Assembly (NCBI GenBank): GCA_017420455.1
Contig: JAFOJB010000515.1
Span: 1-8,041, forward strand
DNA length: 8,041 nt
Source: Blautia sp.
GTDB taxonomy: Bacteria; Bacillota; Clostridia; Lachnospirales; Lachnospiraceae
Direction of reading: 5' to 3'
This document shows, in pieces, positions 1-6,200 of this stretch (its first letter is position 1; the number at the start of each line of letters is the position of its first letter). A model generated the notes under the pieces. The model searched no databases. It was not told the origin of the DNA and saw only the letters and a program-made list of their open reading frames with translations. The translations under genes were made by a program, and so were the position numbers.

Positions 1-75
1 AAGGTGAAGCTCTCTCACCCGTCAGCTACAGAGATCCCCCTGTGTTCCTGTTCCCGGTAACTGGTTATTTCTGTT

Positions 76-780
76 TTACATCTTTGTGAGGCTGATCAGC
101 CATTTTGCCAGCATGTTGTTATTAAACAAAAAGTTCAGCAGCGTGTCGCTCCGGATCAGTTCCATTGCTTTCTTTCCTATACCGGAATCGTAGAGAACCG
201 CTATGATCATCATGGCGATCCAGATAAAGACCAGGCATTTCGCGGCGCCCAGCACTCCTCCCGCCAGCCTGTTGATCCCGCTGATGACAGGGAGCCTGGA
301 GAACAGGTCCAGGGCGAAGGATAATATTCTGAGCAGAAGCACGGCAAGAAGGAACGAAGCTGCAAAAGCCACAATATGTACCGCCAGGCTTGCCAGATAG
401 GCCGCGATATAATCGATGAATTTATCTACTCCCAGGGTTTTGTACATTTCGGCGGTATTGTTCTTTGCCAGTGCATCGGTAAGGAATTTCGGGAGGTTCA
501 GGTTTTCCAGAAAAGCTTCCTGCTGCGCCCCGTTCATGCTGACCGCACTTCCGGCGGTATCCTGCACAAAATCCTGGCAGGTCTCATATACCTTTTCATA
601 AACCGGCGTGTGCTTCTCGATGAAGCTGCTGACCGTCGGATTGACAAACCAGACAACTGCAAATGAAAGTACCAGGAAAGCCATGGATACGGCTTCTTTT
701 ATAAAACCTCTGTAAAAGCCGATCCCGATGGAAAGGATCATCCATACTCCCACGATCAGCCCAAGATAAGTCCAGCTCAT
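76..780 (-). CDS. CvpA family integral membrane protein
   Basis: A 234-residue protein with the CvpA (colicin V production-like) layout. Hydrophobic helices lie at about residues 4-20 and 29-47, followed by a polar stretch (about 50-125) and two more helices (about 128-158 and 175-197). Family hallmarks are GFYRGFIKE after helix 1 (residues 21-29) and LPVISGINRLAGGVLG before helix 4 (residues 163-178). The ATG at 780 is chosen because an AGGAGG box precedes it by 5 bases; a TTG six codons upstream would overlap that box and has no ribosome-binding site of its own. CvpA proteins sit in the cytoplasmic membrane. Their biochemical role is poorly defined, being tied to colicin V export in E. coli and to envelope stress tolerance elsewhere. 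It lies 132 bases downstream of the DUF5711-like gene and is probably co-transcribed with it. The family call is firm; the function in this organism is not known. Confidence 0.87.
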   Translation of the reverse strand: MSWTYLGLIVGVWMILSIGIGFYRGFIKEAVSMAFLVLSFAVVWFVNPTVSSFIEKHTPVYEKVYETCQDFVQDTAGSAVSMNGAQQEAFLENLNLPKFLTDALAKNNTAEMYKTLGVDKFIDYIAAYLASLAVHIVAFAASFLLAVLLLRILSFALDLFSRLPVISGINRLAGGVLGAAKCLVFIWIAMMIIAVLYDSGIGKKAMELIRSDTLLNFLFNNNMLAKWLISLTKM

Positions 781-785
781 ATTCT

Positions 786-791
786 CCTCCT
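786..791 (-). promoter_or_regulatory. Ribosome-binding site fixing the CvpA-family start
   Basis: Perfect AGGAGG on the minus strand, 5 bases before the ATG at 780. It falls inside the possible in-frame TTG extension, so it argues for the shorter protein beginning MSWTY. Confidence 0.8.
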
Positions 792-852
792 CTTTCAAAG
801 CCTGCGGACCGGGAACCGCATCCGTCAGGCAGTTTCCGTTTATTCACGCAGA

Positions 853-890
853 CAGCGGCCGGGCAGGCCTGCCTGTCCATCCGGCCGCTG
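853..890 (-). other. GC-rich intercistronic hairpin without U-tract
   Basis: A perfect 10-bp inverted repeat, CAGCGGCCGG (853-862) against CCGGCCGCTG (881-890), encloses an 18-base loop. Within and beside the loop is a second, self-complementary 12-mer, GGCAGGCCTGCC (862-873). It lies between the DUF5711-like stop codon (913-915) and the CvpA-family start (780). On the transcribed minus strand no run of U follows, so it does not look like an intrinsic terminator for this operon. It may stabilise the upstream message end, mark a processing point, or act as a weak Rho-dependent pause. The pairing is plain in the sequence; the role is inferred. Confidence 0.55.
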
Positions 891-912
891 CCTTTTGCGG
901 TGTTTTTACCAG

Positions 913-2148
913 TTACGTTAATTTGATCACATTGATTCCGTTATCCAGTACCAGCAGGTATTTGTTAAAGCCGATCCTGAAGAAATCCTTTATAGATCCA
1001 TCTACTGTCCCCAGGAACCGTACCTCTCCCTTCTGGTTTATCACGCAGATCTGGGAACTGTTATACAGCAATATGTATCCCCTGCTGAGACGGATATTGG
1101 TATAGGCGGTGTCGAAGTCTGTGGTAAACTTCAGCTTTCCGGAGGTATTGTACACCTGCATCCGGTACATTTTGGCAGCTCCCTCGTTCTTGAACACAAG
1201 CCCGATGGTATCCTCGTCCACAAAAGTGCTCACGATTTCCTTGTCCGCCTTCACGGTAATGCTTTCCTTCGGGATCTGCCGCCCCTGATACAGGGTGATG
1301 CCGTCCTCGCGGATGGCTGTGCTTGTACTTCCCTTCAGATATTGTACCTGGGGTATCACGATGCCCTCGTAGGTATAGCCGCTGACGATACGATCGTCCT
1401 CATTCTGCCCTACATCCCCGAAATTATAGAAGGCCACATAGCTGGTTGTCTTGCCGCCCTGTACAAACTGGTAGGTGACCATCATGATAACGCCGTCATT
1501 GGAAATACATACGTCCATCGGATATCCCGGATCGTCGATCCTTGTCTGGTTTTCAGCGATCAGGCTTCCGTCTGATGCGTAAAAATTGATCCAGGTATCA
1601 TCGCCGCTGTCCAGAATTGCTGCCACAAGCCCTTTTGCGGAAATCCTTGCCTTCACAATGGGGTAGGAGGTATCGGCACTTCCGGTAAGGCCTTTCTTAT
1701 CGAATATCTTCAGACTGGTTCCGTCCCTGTCTGCGATCACAGCTCTGGTGTCTCTTACGTCTGCGACCGGATTCTGCATAGAATAGGTGACATTCCAGAG
1801 AGTGTCCATGTCAGCGTTAATCATGGAAACCTCCTCCGGACTGTATTTCAGGATCTTCCCGTCCATCTCTACGTATTTTGTGGAAATGATATCCTCCTGT
1901 TCGCTTGTTTTCAGGATCTTTACTCCCCGGTACTGCCTTCTTACCATATAATAGTACAGGCCTCCGGCAACAGCGGCAAGTATCAGCAGCACGACGAGAA
2001 TTCTTAACAGGCGCCTCCGTTTCTGCAGTGTCCGCCTTTCTTCATAATCGAGGGTCTCTGCCCCCGGCGGGACACGGCGTGCGTTCACCTGCTGTCTTCT
2101 TGTTCCGTCCTTCCCGCCCGGCGCATTCCTTGTATTCTGGTTCGCCAT
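913..2148 (-). CDS. DUF5711-like single-pass membrane protein, function unknown
   Basis: A 411-residue protein. The N-terminal 45 residues or so are polar and strongly basic, with RRTLQKRRRLLR at 38-49 just before a single membrane helix (about 49-68). A long outside domain follows (about 75-411), rich in short beta-type stretches with recurring hydrophobic-Gly/Asp turns such as DGTSLKIFDKKG, DGSLIAENQ, TSGKLKFTTD and KGEVRFLG. That pattern suggests a beta-propeller-like fold built from repeated blades. Positive charges on the N-terminal side predict a cytoplasmic N-terminus with the large domain outside. I match it from memory to DUF5711, a family common in Lachnospiraceae. No catalytic motif is visible. 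The ATG at 2148 follows an AAAGGA-type site by 9 bases. It heads a unit with the CvpA-family gene and has its own promoter. Partners and ligand cannot be named from sequence. Confidence 0.8.
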   Translation of the reverse strand: MANQNTRNAPGGKDGTRRQQVNARRVPPGAETLDYEERRTLQKRRRLLRILVVLLILAAVAGGLYYYMVRRQYRGVKILKTSEQEDIISTKYVEMDGKILKYSPEEVSMINADMDTLWNVTYSMQNPVADVRDTRAVIADRDGTSLKIFDKKGLTGSADTSYPIVKARISAKGLVAAILDSGDDTWINFYASDGSLIAENQTRIDDPGYPMDVCISNDGVIMMVTYQFVQGGKTTSYVAFYNFGDVGQNEDDRIVSGYTYEGIVIPQVQYLKGSTSTAIREDGITLYQGRQIPKESITVKADKEIVSTFVDEDTIGLVFKNEGAAKMYRMQVYNTSGKLKFTTDFDTAYTNIRLSRGYILLYNSSQICVINQKGEVRFLGTVDGSIKDFFRIGFNKYLLVLDNGINVIKLT

Positions 2149-2184
2149 GAATTTGTGTCCTTTCCGTTTTGTTCATGAATGATC

Positions 2185-2228
2185 CCGGTACAGAAGCCCG
2201 TTCAGCGCAATGACTCCTTTTGTACCGG
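2185..2228 (-). other. Inverted repeat in the 5' leader of the DUF5711-like gene
   Basis: An 8-bp perfect inverted repeat, CCGGTACA (2185-2192) with TGTACCGG (2221-2228), separated by 28 bases. It lies in the predicted leader between the promoter and the ATG at 2148. The RNA loop would expose AAAAGGAG, a ribosome-binding-like sequence not used by the annotated gene. It could be a small leader structure or a dyad-type protein site. No known riboswitch class is recognised. Confidence 0.4.
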
Positions 2229-2257
2229 AAGCAGGAATATAGTCTGTAATCTGTTAC

Positions 2258-2286
2258 AGTATACCACAACGAACGGTCTCTGTACA
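2258..2286 (-). promoter_or_regulatory. Predicted sigma-A promoter for the DUF5711-like/CvpA unit
   Basis: On the minus strand, TGTACA (2281-2286; 4 of 6 to the -35 consensus) is followed after 17 bases by TATACT (2258-2263; 5 of 6 to the -10 consensus). It begins just past the terminator of the transketolase genes, where a new promoter is expected. Transcription would start near 2250, leaving a leader of about 100 bases. Confidence 0.6.
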
Positions 2287-2290
2287 TGAT

Positions 2291-2331
2291 GAAAAACAGG
2301 GCCTCCTGCCCTTCAGCCAGGAGGCCCTGTT
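2291..2331 (-). terminator. Intrinsic terminator after the transaldolase-transketolase operon
   Basis: A perfect 14-bp stem (2295-2308 with 2318-2331; core CAGGGCCTCCTG / CAGGAGGCCCTG) and a 9-base loop. On the minus strand it is followed by five T (2296-2292). It sits about 30 bases past the transketolase C-subunit stop codon. An A-run on the other side could give partial activity in the opposite sense, but no plus-strand gene needs it. Confidence 0.92.
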
Positions 2332-2359
2332 AAAAAAATGCAAATGTGTACTTACTTTA

Positions 2360-3304
2360 TTATTTCGCGAGGAATTCTTTGATCTGTCTGTGGATTCCCT
2401 CTGCATCCAGCTCGTGCTTATGCAGCAGTGACTGAGCTGTTCCGGACTCTCCGAACACATCTCTGACACCGATTCTCTTTACCGGTACCGGATAGTTCTC
2501 TGACAGGCACTCGCAGACTGCGCCGCCCAGACCGCCGATGATGGAATGCTCTTCTATGGTAACGACCTTCCCGGTTTCCTTTGCAGCTGCAATGACAAGG
2601 TTTTCATCCAGAGGCTTGATGGTGTGCATGTTGATGACCATTGCCTGAATCCCCTCTGCAGCCAGCTGTTCTGCTGCTTCCAGGGCAGCCGCAACCGGAA
2701 GTCCGTTGGCGATGACTGCCACATCTTTTCCTTCGCGGAGAACGATGCCTTTTCCAAGTTCAAAGTGATAATCCGGCTTATCGTTGATCACCGGAGTCGC
2801 AAGGCGGCTGAACCGCATATAAACCGGGCCTTCGTACTCATATGCCGCATGTACCAGCGCTCTTGCTTCTACATCATCGCTGGGGCACGCTACCACCATG
2901 CCGGGGATGGAACGCATCAGGGCGAAATCCTCGCAGCACTGATGGGAAGCGCCGTCCTCGCCGACAGAAATACCGCCGTGGGTAGCCCCGATCTTTACAT
3001 TCAGATGCGGATAGCCGATGGAGTTGCGGACCTGTTCGAATGCACGGCCGGCCGCAAACATGGCAAATGTGCTGATAAAGGGAACTTTTCCGGTGGTGGC
3101 AAGCCCTGCGCCGATGCCGGTCATGTTGCATTCCGCGATACCACAGTCGATATGCCTCTCCGGGAATGCCTTTTTGAAAATGCCTGTCTGGGTTGCCGCT
3201 GCAAGGTCTGCATCCAGGACAACCACATTGTCATGCTTTTCACCCAGCTCCACAAGAGCATTTCCATAACTTGCCCTGGTAGCGATTTTCTTTACTTCTG
3301 ACAT
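2360..3304 (-). CDS. Transketolase, C-terminal subunit (split transketolase)
   Basis: A 314-residue protein carrying the pyrimidine-binding and C-terminal domains of transketolase. The likely catalytic glutamate that activates thiamine diphosphate is E58 in CGIAECNM. The conserved GEDGASHQ loop is at 115-122, and the C-terminal domain includes DVFGESGT at 282-289. A classical transketolase is one chain of about 660 residues; this protein and the upstream 279-residue protein supply the two halves, as in many Clostridia and archaea. Together they move two-carbon units between ketose and aldose phosphates in the non-oxidative pentose phosphate pathway, in the cytoplasm. The start overlaps the end of the N-subunit gene by 13 bases, and a GGGGGA site precedes the ATG, which points to coupled translation and equal subunit supply. 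A DXP synthase or dehydrogenase E1-beta role is less likely because the upstream half is transketolase-like. Confidence 0.93.
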   Translation of the reverse strand: MSEVKKIATRASYGNALVELGEKHDNVVVLDADLAAATQTGIFKKAFPERHIDCGIAECNMTGIGAGLATTGKVPFISTFAMFAAGRAFEQVRNSIGYPHLNVKIGATHGGISVGEDGASHQCCEDFALMRSIPGMVVACPSDDVEARALVHAAYEYEGPVYMRFSRLATPVINDKPDYHFELGKGIVLREGKDVAVIANGLPVAAALEAAEQLAAEGIQAMVINMHTIKPLDENLVIAAAKETGKVVTIEEHSIIGGLGGAVCECLSENYPVPVKRIGVRDVFGESGTAQSLLHKHELDAEGIHRQIKEFLAK

Positions 3305-4131
3305 AATGCTTCCCCCACTTTCTCCAGATCTTTCATCGCGATTTCATATTCTTCATCGTTGGGGGCTTTTCCATGCCAGCCTACGCTTCCTTCCATGAAG
3401 GAAACGCCTTTCCCCTTCAGTGTCTTCATAATGATGCAGCTGGGCATTCCCTTCACTGCTTTTGCTTCTGCGAACGCGGCCCGGAGCTGTTCCATATCAT
3501 TTCCGTTCTCTACATTGATCACATGGAAATTGAAGGCTTCAAATTTTCTGTCGATCGGATACGGGGAGCAGACCTGGTCGATCGGTCCGTCGATCTGCAG
3601 TCCGTTATTATCGACGATGACGCAGAGATTGTCCAGTTTTCTGTGGCCTGCAAACATGGCGGCTTCCCAGACCTGGCCTTCCTCGATCTCGCCATCGCCC
3701 AGCAATGTATATACACGATAGCTGTCTCCGTAAAGCTTTGCGGAAAGAGCCATGCCTACTGCGGCGGAGATGCCCTGGCCAAGAGAACCGCTGGACATGT
3801 CAACGCCGGGGATGTGCTTCATATCAGGATGCCCCTGCAGATAGGAGCCCAGATGGCGAAGGGTGACAAGATCTTCCTTCGGGAAGAATCCGCGCTCTGC
3901 CAGTGCGGCATAGTATCCGGGCGCATTGTGTCCTTTGGAAAGAACAAAGCGGTCCCTGTCTGCCTTTTTCGGATCCTTCGGGTCTATGTTCATTTCCTCA
4001 AAATAAAGATAGGTAAAAACATCTGCGGAGGAAAGAGATCCGCCCGGATGCCCTGCTTTTGCCGCATGAACTGCAGTCACGATGTCCTTGCGGACTTCGT
4101 TGGCAATTTTCTGAAGTTCTAAGTTCTCCAT
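3292..4131 (-). CDS. Transketolase, N-terminal subunit (split transketolase)
   Basis: A 279-residue protein equal to the diphosphate-binding half of transketolase. Visible motifs, in order, are GHPGG at 27-31, SKGH at 65-68, GSLGQG at 115-120, and the thiamine diphosphate/Mg2+ signature from GDG (145-147) to NN (175-176). Near the end are KGKGVSFME at 239-247 and WHGK at 252-255. It binds the cofactor's diphosphate and the metal ion, and works only with the C-terminal subunit encoded immediately downstream. The ATG at 4131 is preceded by AAGGAG with 8 bases between. The gene lies about 124 bases after the transaldolase gene, so the operon provides both carbon-transfer enzymes for interconverting pentose and hexose phosphates. 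No key residue appears to be missing. Assignment is firm; sugar specificity beyond transketolase is not visible. Confidence 0.94.
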   Translation of the reverse strand: MENLELQKIANEVRKDIVTAVHAAKAGHPGGSLSSADVFTYLYFEEMNIDPKDPKKADRDRFVLSKGHNAPGYYAALAERGFFPKEDLVTLRHLGSYLQGHPDMKHIPGVDMSSGSLGQGISAAVGMALSAKLYGDSYRVYTLLGDGEIEEGQVWEAAMFAGHRKLDNLCVIVDNNGLQIDGPIDQVCSPYPIDRKFEAFNFHVINVENGNDMEQLRAAFAEAKAVKGMPSCIIMKTLKGKGVSFMEGSVGWHGKAPNDEEYEIAMKDLEKVGEALCQK

Positions 4132-4180
4132 TTCGTATTCTCCTTATAATCTGATACACAGGCCGTGAGAGATCTTCCTT

Positions 4181-4203
4181 GTTTCCAGATGCGTTTCCAG
4201 ATG
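4181..4203 (-). repeat. 12-bp direct repeat upstream of the transketolase genes
   Basis: Two copies of GTTTCCAGATG (4181-4191 and 4193-4203) lie one base apart, giving a 12-bp period. They fall between the tal-side hairpin and the start of the transketolase N-subunit gene. The 12-bp spacing is close to one helical turn, so a protein could bind both on one face, but this may be a chance duplication. Confidence 0.6.
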
Positions 4204-4256
4204 AAAAAGAACATTTCCCGGAAAGATTCTCCCGGCGCATGAATCATGTTCTTCTT
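4204..4256 (-). terminator. Possible attenuator or leaky terminator after the transaldolase gene
   Basis: The RNA from the minus strand can form an outer stem of about 11 bp with one G-U pair. Its arms are AAGAAGAACAT (4256-4246), which begins in the tal stop codon, and ATGTTCTTTTT (4214-4204). An inner stem, CCGGGAG with TTTCCGG, contains two wobble pairs. The five U's that would end transcription are themselves within the outer stem, so the inner hairpin plus U-run could work as a weak terminator. Because the transketolase genes follow without a clear promoter, read-through is expected. Pairing is visible; termination is inferred. Confidence 0.42.
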
Positions 4257-4909
4257 TATTCGCCAAATACTGCGATGTAGTCCTTCTTGAATTTCTCGAT
4301 TCCTGCATCGGTAAGAGGATGATGGATCATCTGCTCCAGAACCTTGTAGGGAACGGTGGCAATATCTGCACCTGCCAGAGCGCACTGTGTTACATGAACG
4401 GGATGACGTACGGATGCAGCAATGATCTGCGTATCAATATCTGCGATGGCGAACATCTCGGCGATCTCTTCGATGAGTTCTACGCCGTCTGTGGAGATGT
4501 CATCCAGTCTTCCAAGGAACGGAGATACATAAGTCGCGCCGGCTCTTGCTGCCAGAAGTGCCTGATTTGCAGTGAAGATCAGAGTGCAGTTGGTCTTGAT
4601 TCCTTCCGCAGAGAGAGCTTTGATTGCTTTCAGGCCTTCTGCCGTCATGGGGATCTTTACTACCATGTTGGGATGGATTTTTGCAATTTCTCTTCCTTCA
4701 CTGATCATGCCTTCCGCATCTGTAGTGGTAGCCTTTACTTCACCGCTGATGGGTCCGTCTACGATGGAGGTGATTTCTTTGATGACTTCATTGAAATCCC
4801 GTCCTTCTTTCGCTATGAGAGACGGGTTGGTTGTAACACCACAGATGATTCCCATATCATTTGCTGCTTTGATATCTTCTACTTTTGCAGTGTCAATAAA
4901 AAACCTCAT
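4256..4909 (-). CDS. tal: Transaldolase, short TalC/FSA type
   Basis: A 217-residue (beta/alpha)8 aldolase of the short transaldolase/fructose-6-phosphate aldolase family. The Schiff-base lysine is K85 in VVKIPMT, the same number as in E. coli FsaA; D6 in FFIDTA and the GVTTNPS loop (24-30) are also present. Position 131 is Phe (SPFLGRLDD) where FsaA has Tyr, and a Glu (E57) sits where FsaA has Gln59. Both differences favour true transaldolase activity over fructose-6-phosphate aldolase, as known for B. subtilis TalC-type enzymes. It would transfer a dihydroxyacetone unit between sedoheptulose-7-phosphate and glyceraldehyde-3-phosphate in the cytoplasm. Many pipelines would name this gene fsa. 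The ATG at 4909 has AGGAGG 8 bases upstream; an ATG nine codons earlier has no good site. It leads an operon with the split transketolase. Confidence 0.92.
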   Translation of the reverse strand: MRFFIDTAKVEDIKAANDMGIICGVTTNPSLIAKEGRDFNEVIKEITSIVDGPISGEVKATTTDAEGMISEGREIAKIHPNMVVKIPMTAEGLKAIKALSAEGIKTNCTLIFTANQALLAARAGATYVSPFLGRLDDISTDGVELIEEIAEMFAIADIDTQIIAASVRHPVHVTQCALAGADIATVPYKVLEQMIHHPLTDAGIEKFKKDYIAVFGE

Positions 4910-4917
4910 ATTGCTCT

Positions 4918-4923
4918 CCTCCT
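4918..4923 (-). promoter_or_regulatory. Ribosome-binding site fixing the transaldolase start
   Basis: Perfect AGGAGG on the minus strand, 8 bases before the ATG at 4909. It lies inside the possible nine-residue N-terminal extension from an ATG at 4936, so the shorter start, [10 protein letters not shown], is preferred and matches family N-termini. Confidence 0.85.
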
Positions 4924-4983
4924 GATTGTTAAGCATCCTTGCCCGGCCCTGGCCGAACCGGAGTATCTTATTCTGTCTTTTAT

Positions 4984-5012
4984 ATTATATGTAAAACCAG
5001 TGAAAAGGTCAA
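4984..5012 (-). promoter_or_regulatory. Strong sigma-A promoter of the transaldolase-transketolase operon
   Basis: On the minus strand, TTGACC (5007-5012; 5 of 6) and a perfect TATAAT (4984-4989) are separated by exactly 17 bases. The -35 box starts five bases past the recR stop codon. Transcription would begin near 4977, leaving a leader of about 68 bases before the ATG. This is the best promoter match in the window and marks a clear boundary between the replication/repair genes and the sugar-phosphate genes. No operator or riboswitch is evident around it. Confidence 0.88.
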
Positions 5013-5017
5013 GGAAA

Positions 5018-5617
5018 TCATAGCGTAACTCTTCCTTCCAGCGCCCTGAGCAGAGTTACTTCATCTATGTATTCCAGATCTCCTCCGACAGGTACTCCGC
5101 TGGCAATGCGGCTGACCTTTATACCGCTGGGCTTTACGAGCCTGCTGATATACATGGCAGTAGTCTCTCCCTCCAGACTGGAATTTGTGGCGATGATCAC
5201 CTCTTTGATGTCCTGCGTCTGAAGACGCATCATCAGCTCCTTCAGCCGGATATCGTCAGGCCCGATTCCCAGCATAGGGGAAATGGCGCCGTGAAGGACA
5301 TGATATACCCCTTCGTATTTGCCTGTTTTTTCATAGGCTGCCAGATCTCTGGTGTTTTCCACCACCATGATGGTCTGGTGGTCCCGCTTTTCGTTGCTGC
5401 AGATCGGACACAGCTCCTGATCGGTCAGAGTAAAGCAGTTTTTGCAGTACCGTACGTTTTCCCGGGCTCCGATGATCGCACCGGTCAGCTGCTCAACCTG
5501 GTCCTTTGGCATGTTCAGAAGATGGAACGCCAGTCTCTGTGCCGACTTCGCCCCGATCCCCGGCAGGTGCGCGAGCTGTTCGATCAGCTTATTGATATGA
5601 CTGCTGTAATACTCCAT
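5018..5617 (-). CDS. recR: Recombination mediator protein RecR
   Basis: A 199-residue protein, the usual length for RecR. The N-terminal helix-hairpin-helix motif [17 protein letters not shown] spans 18-34. A four-cysteine zinc site follows (C58, C61, C70, C73). The Toprim domain begins around IMVVEN (83-88), and the C-terminal segment [16 protein letters not shown] (174-189) is characteristic. RecR acts in the cytoplasm as a ring-forming clamp with RecO and/or RecF to load RecA onto SSB-coated single-stranded DNA at gaps. Its ATG shares one base with the ybaB stop codon (TGATG), and GGAGG lies about 12 bases upstream within ybaB, so translation is probably coupled. No separate recR promoter was found. 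All expected motifs are intact. Confidence 0.97.
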   Translation of the reverse strand: MEYYSSHINKLIEQLAHLPGIGAKSAQRLAFHLLNMPKDQVEQLTGAIIGARENVRYCKNCFTLTDQELCPICSNEKRDHQTIMVVENTRDLAAYEKTGKYEGVYHVLHGAISPMLGIGPDDIRLKELMMRLQTQDIKEVIIATNSSLEGETTAMYISRLVKPSGIKVSRIASGVPVGGDLEYIDEVTLLRALEGRVTL

Positions 5618-5982
5618 CAGAAGGGAAGGCCTCCGCCCAGCCCTCCGAGATTCCCGAGGCCGCCGGTAAGCCTGGACATTACGGCTGCCGATTCCTCTTC
5701 CATCTTCCGAAGGGCTTCATTAGTGGCTGCTGCGATAAGGTCCTCCAGCATTTCTACGTCATCCGGGTCGACCACTTCCTGGGAAAGCTTTACGCGCAGG
5801 ATCTCCCTTTTTCCGGAAACAGTCACTTCAACTGCACCGCCGCCGGCTGACGCCGTAAATTCCTTTTCTTCCAGCGCTTTCTGGTTTTCTTCCATCTGGC
5901 GCTGCATCTTCTGTGCCTGCTTCATCAGGTTGTTCATGTTGCCGGGCATTCCCATGCCTCCAAATCCACCTTTTTTCGCCAT
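5617..5982 (-). CDS. ybaB: YbaB/EbfC family nucleoid-associated protein
   Basis: A 121-residue protein of the YbaB/EbfC family. It has a Gly/Met-rich start, a helix including [16 protein letters not shown] (15-30), and the core [19 protein letters not shown] (42-60) with the typical Gly-Gly-Gly-hydrophobic turn. A second long helix spans about 74-105, and the tail is glycine-rich (107-121), common in Firmicute members. Family members form small tweezer-like dimers that bind DNA and help organise the nucleoid; the exact role is not settled. The ATG at 5982 is chosen because AGGAGG sits 10 bases upstream and MAKKGGF resembles family starts. The frame stays open upstream to an ATG at 6093 that has no ribosome-binding site. 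The gene lies between dnaX and recR, the standard arrangement, and its stop overlaps the recR start. Confidence 0.94.
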   Translation of the reverse strand: MAKKGGFGGMGMPGNMNNLMKQAQKMQRQMEENQKALEEKEFTASAGGGAVEVTVSGKREILRVKLSQEVVDPDDVEMLEDLIAAATNEALRKMEEESAAVMSRLTGGLGNLGGLGGGLPF

Positions 5983-5992
5983 AAATCCATTT

Positions 5993-5998
5993 CCTCCT
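5993..5998 (-). promoter_or_regulatory. Ribosome-binding site fixing the ybaB start
   Basis: Perfect AGGAGG on the minus strand, 10 bases before the ATG at 5982. It decides against the 37-codon in-frame extension to 6093. Confidence 0.82.
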
Positions 5999-6096
5999 GT
6001 TATTTCCAAGAATATACTGACAGACAATGCTGCAGGTTGACGATTTTGTAAAGCCGGCCAGAACACAGTCGACGGCAAAATCTGTCTCCTCATATC

Positions 6097-6152
6097 ATAA
6101 TAAACCCGTGATAATAAACCCGTGATAATAAACTCGTGATAATAAACTCATT
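6097..6152. repeat. Four tandem copies of a 14-bp AT-rich unit
   Basis: The plus-strand unit is ATAATAAACCCGTG. Copies 1 and 2 (6097-6110, 6111-6124) are identical. Copy 3 (6125-6138) has one C-to-T change, ATAATAAACTCGTG. Copy 4 (6139-6152) matches for about 11 of the first 12 bases and then diverges. The array is wholly within the 218-base gap between dnaX and ybaB. The 14-bp period is not a multiple of three, fitting non-coding DNA. On the transcribed strand each unit carries TTTATTAT, which resembles a -10 box. Confidence 0.93.
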
Positions 6153-6187
6153 CGCGCTGCTTCATAACTGTCTGATTCTTCCGGGAG

Positions 6188-6199
6188 ACAGCCGGCTGT
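6188..6199. repeat. 12-bp palindrome just past the dnaX stop codon
   Basis: ACAGCCGGCTGT is a perfect palindrome located one base after the dnaX stop codon. Its left half also overlaps AGACAG (6186-6191), which can pair with CTGTCT (6168-6173) across a 12-base loop. No run of U follows on the minus strand, so it is not called a terminator. It could be a message-end structure or a chance dyad. Confidence 0.4.
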
Positions 6200-6200
6200 A

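Noticed and set aside
3..19. Hairpin GGTGA/TCACC after the CvpA-family gene, as a terminator
   Set aside because: The stem is only 5 bp, and any U-tract would lie beyond the window edge, so it cannot be supported.
2546..4122. Long plus-strand open frames opposite the transketolase genes
   Set aside because: They are antisense to clearly conserved genes, lack ribosome-binding sites and show no recognisable protein features. Similar frames opposite tal and recR (4319-5023, 5291-6040) are rejected for the same reason.
4910..4977. Riboswitch in the transaldolase leader
   Set aside because: The leader is only about 68 bases, with just short CCGG pairing around a GC-rich patch; no known riboswitch motif is visible.
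5983..6060. Promoter immediately before ybaB (TTTACA or TATATT boxes)
   Set aside because: Neither box has a partner at proper spacing: TTTACA pairs only with CATTGT at 17 bases (3 of 6), and TATATT has no -35.
5983..6093. 37-codon upstream extension of YbaB from an ATG at 6093
   Set aside because: There is no ribosome-binding site at 6093, whereas AGGAGG precedes the ATG at 5982 and MAKKGGF matches the family.
6097..6152. CRISPR-like array
   Set aside because: The units are 14 bp and directly adjacent with no spacers, and no cas genes are nearby; this is a simple tandem repeat.
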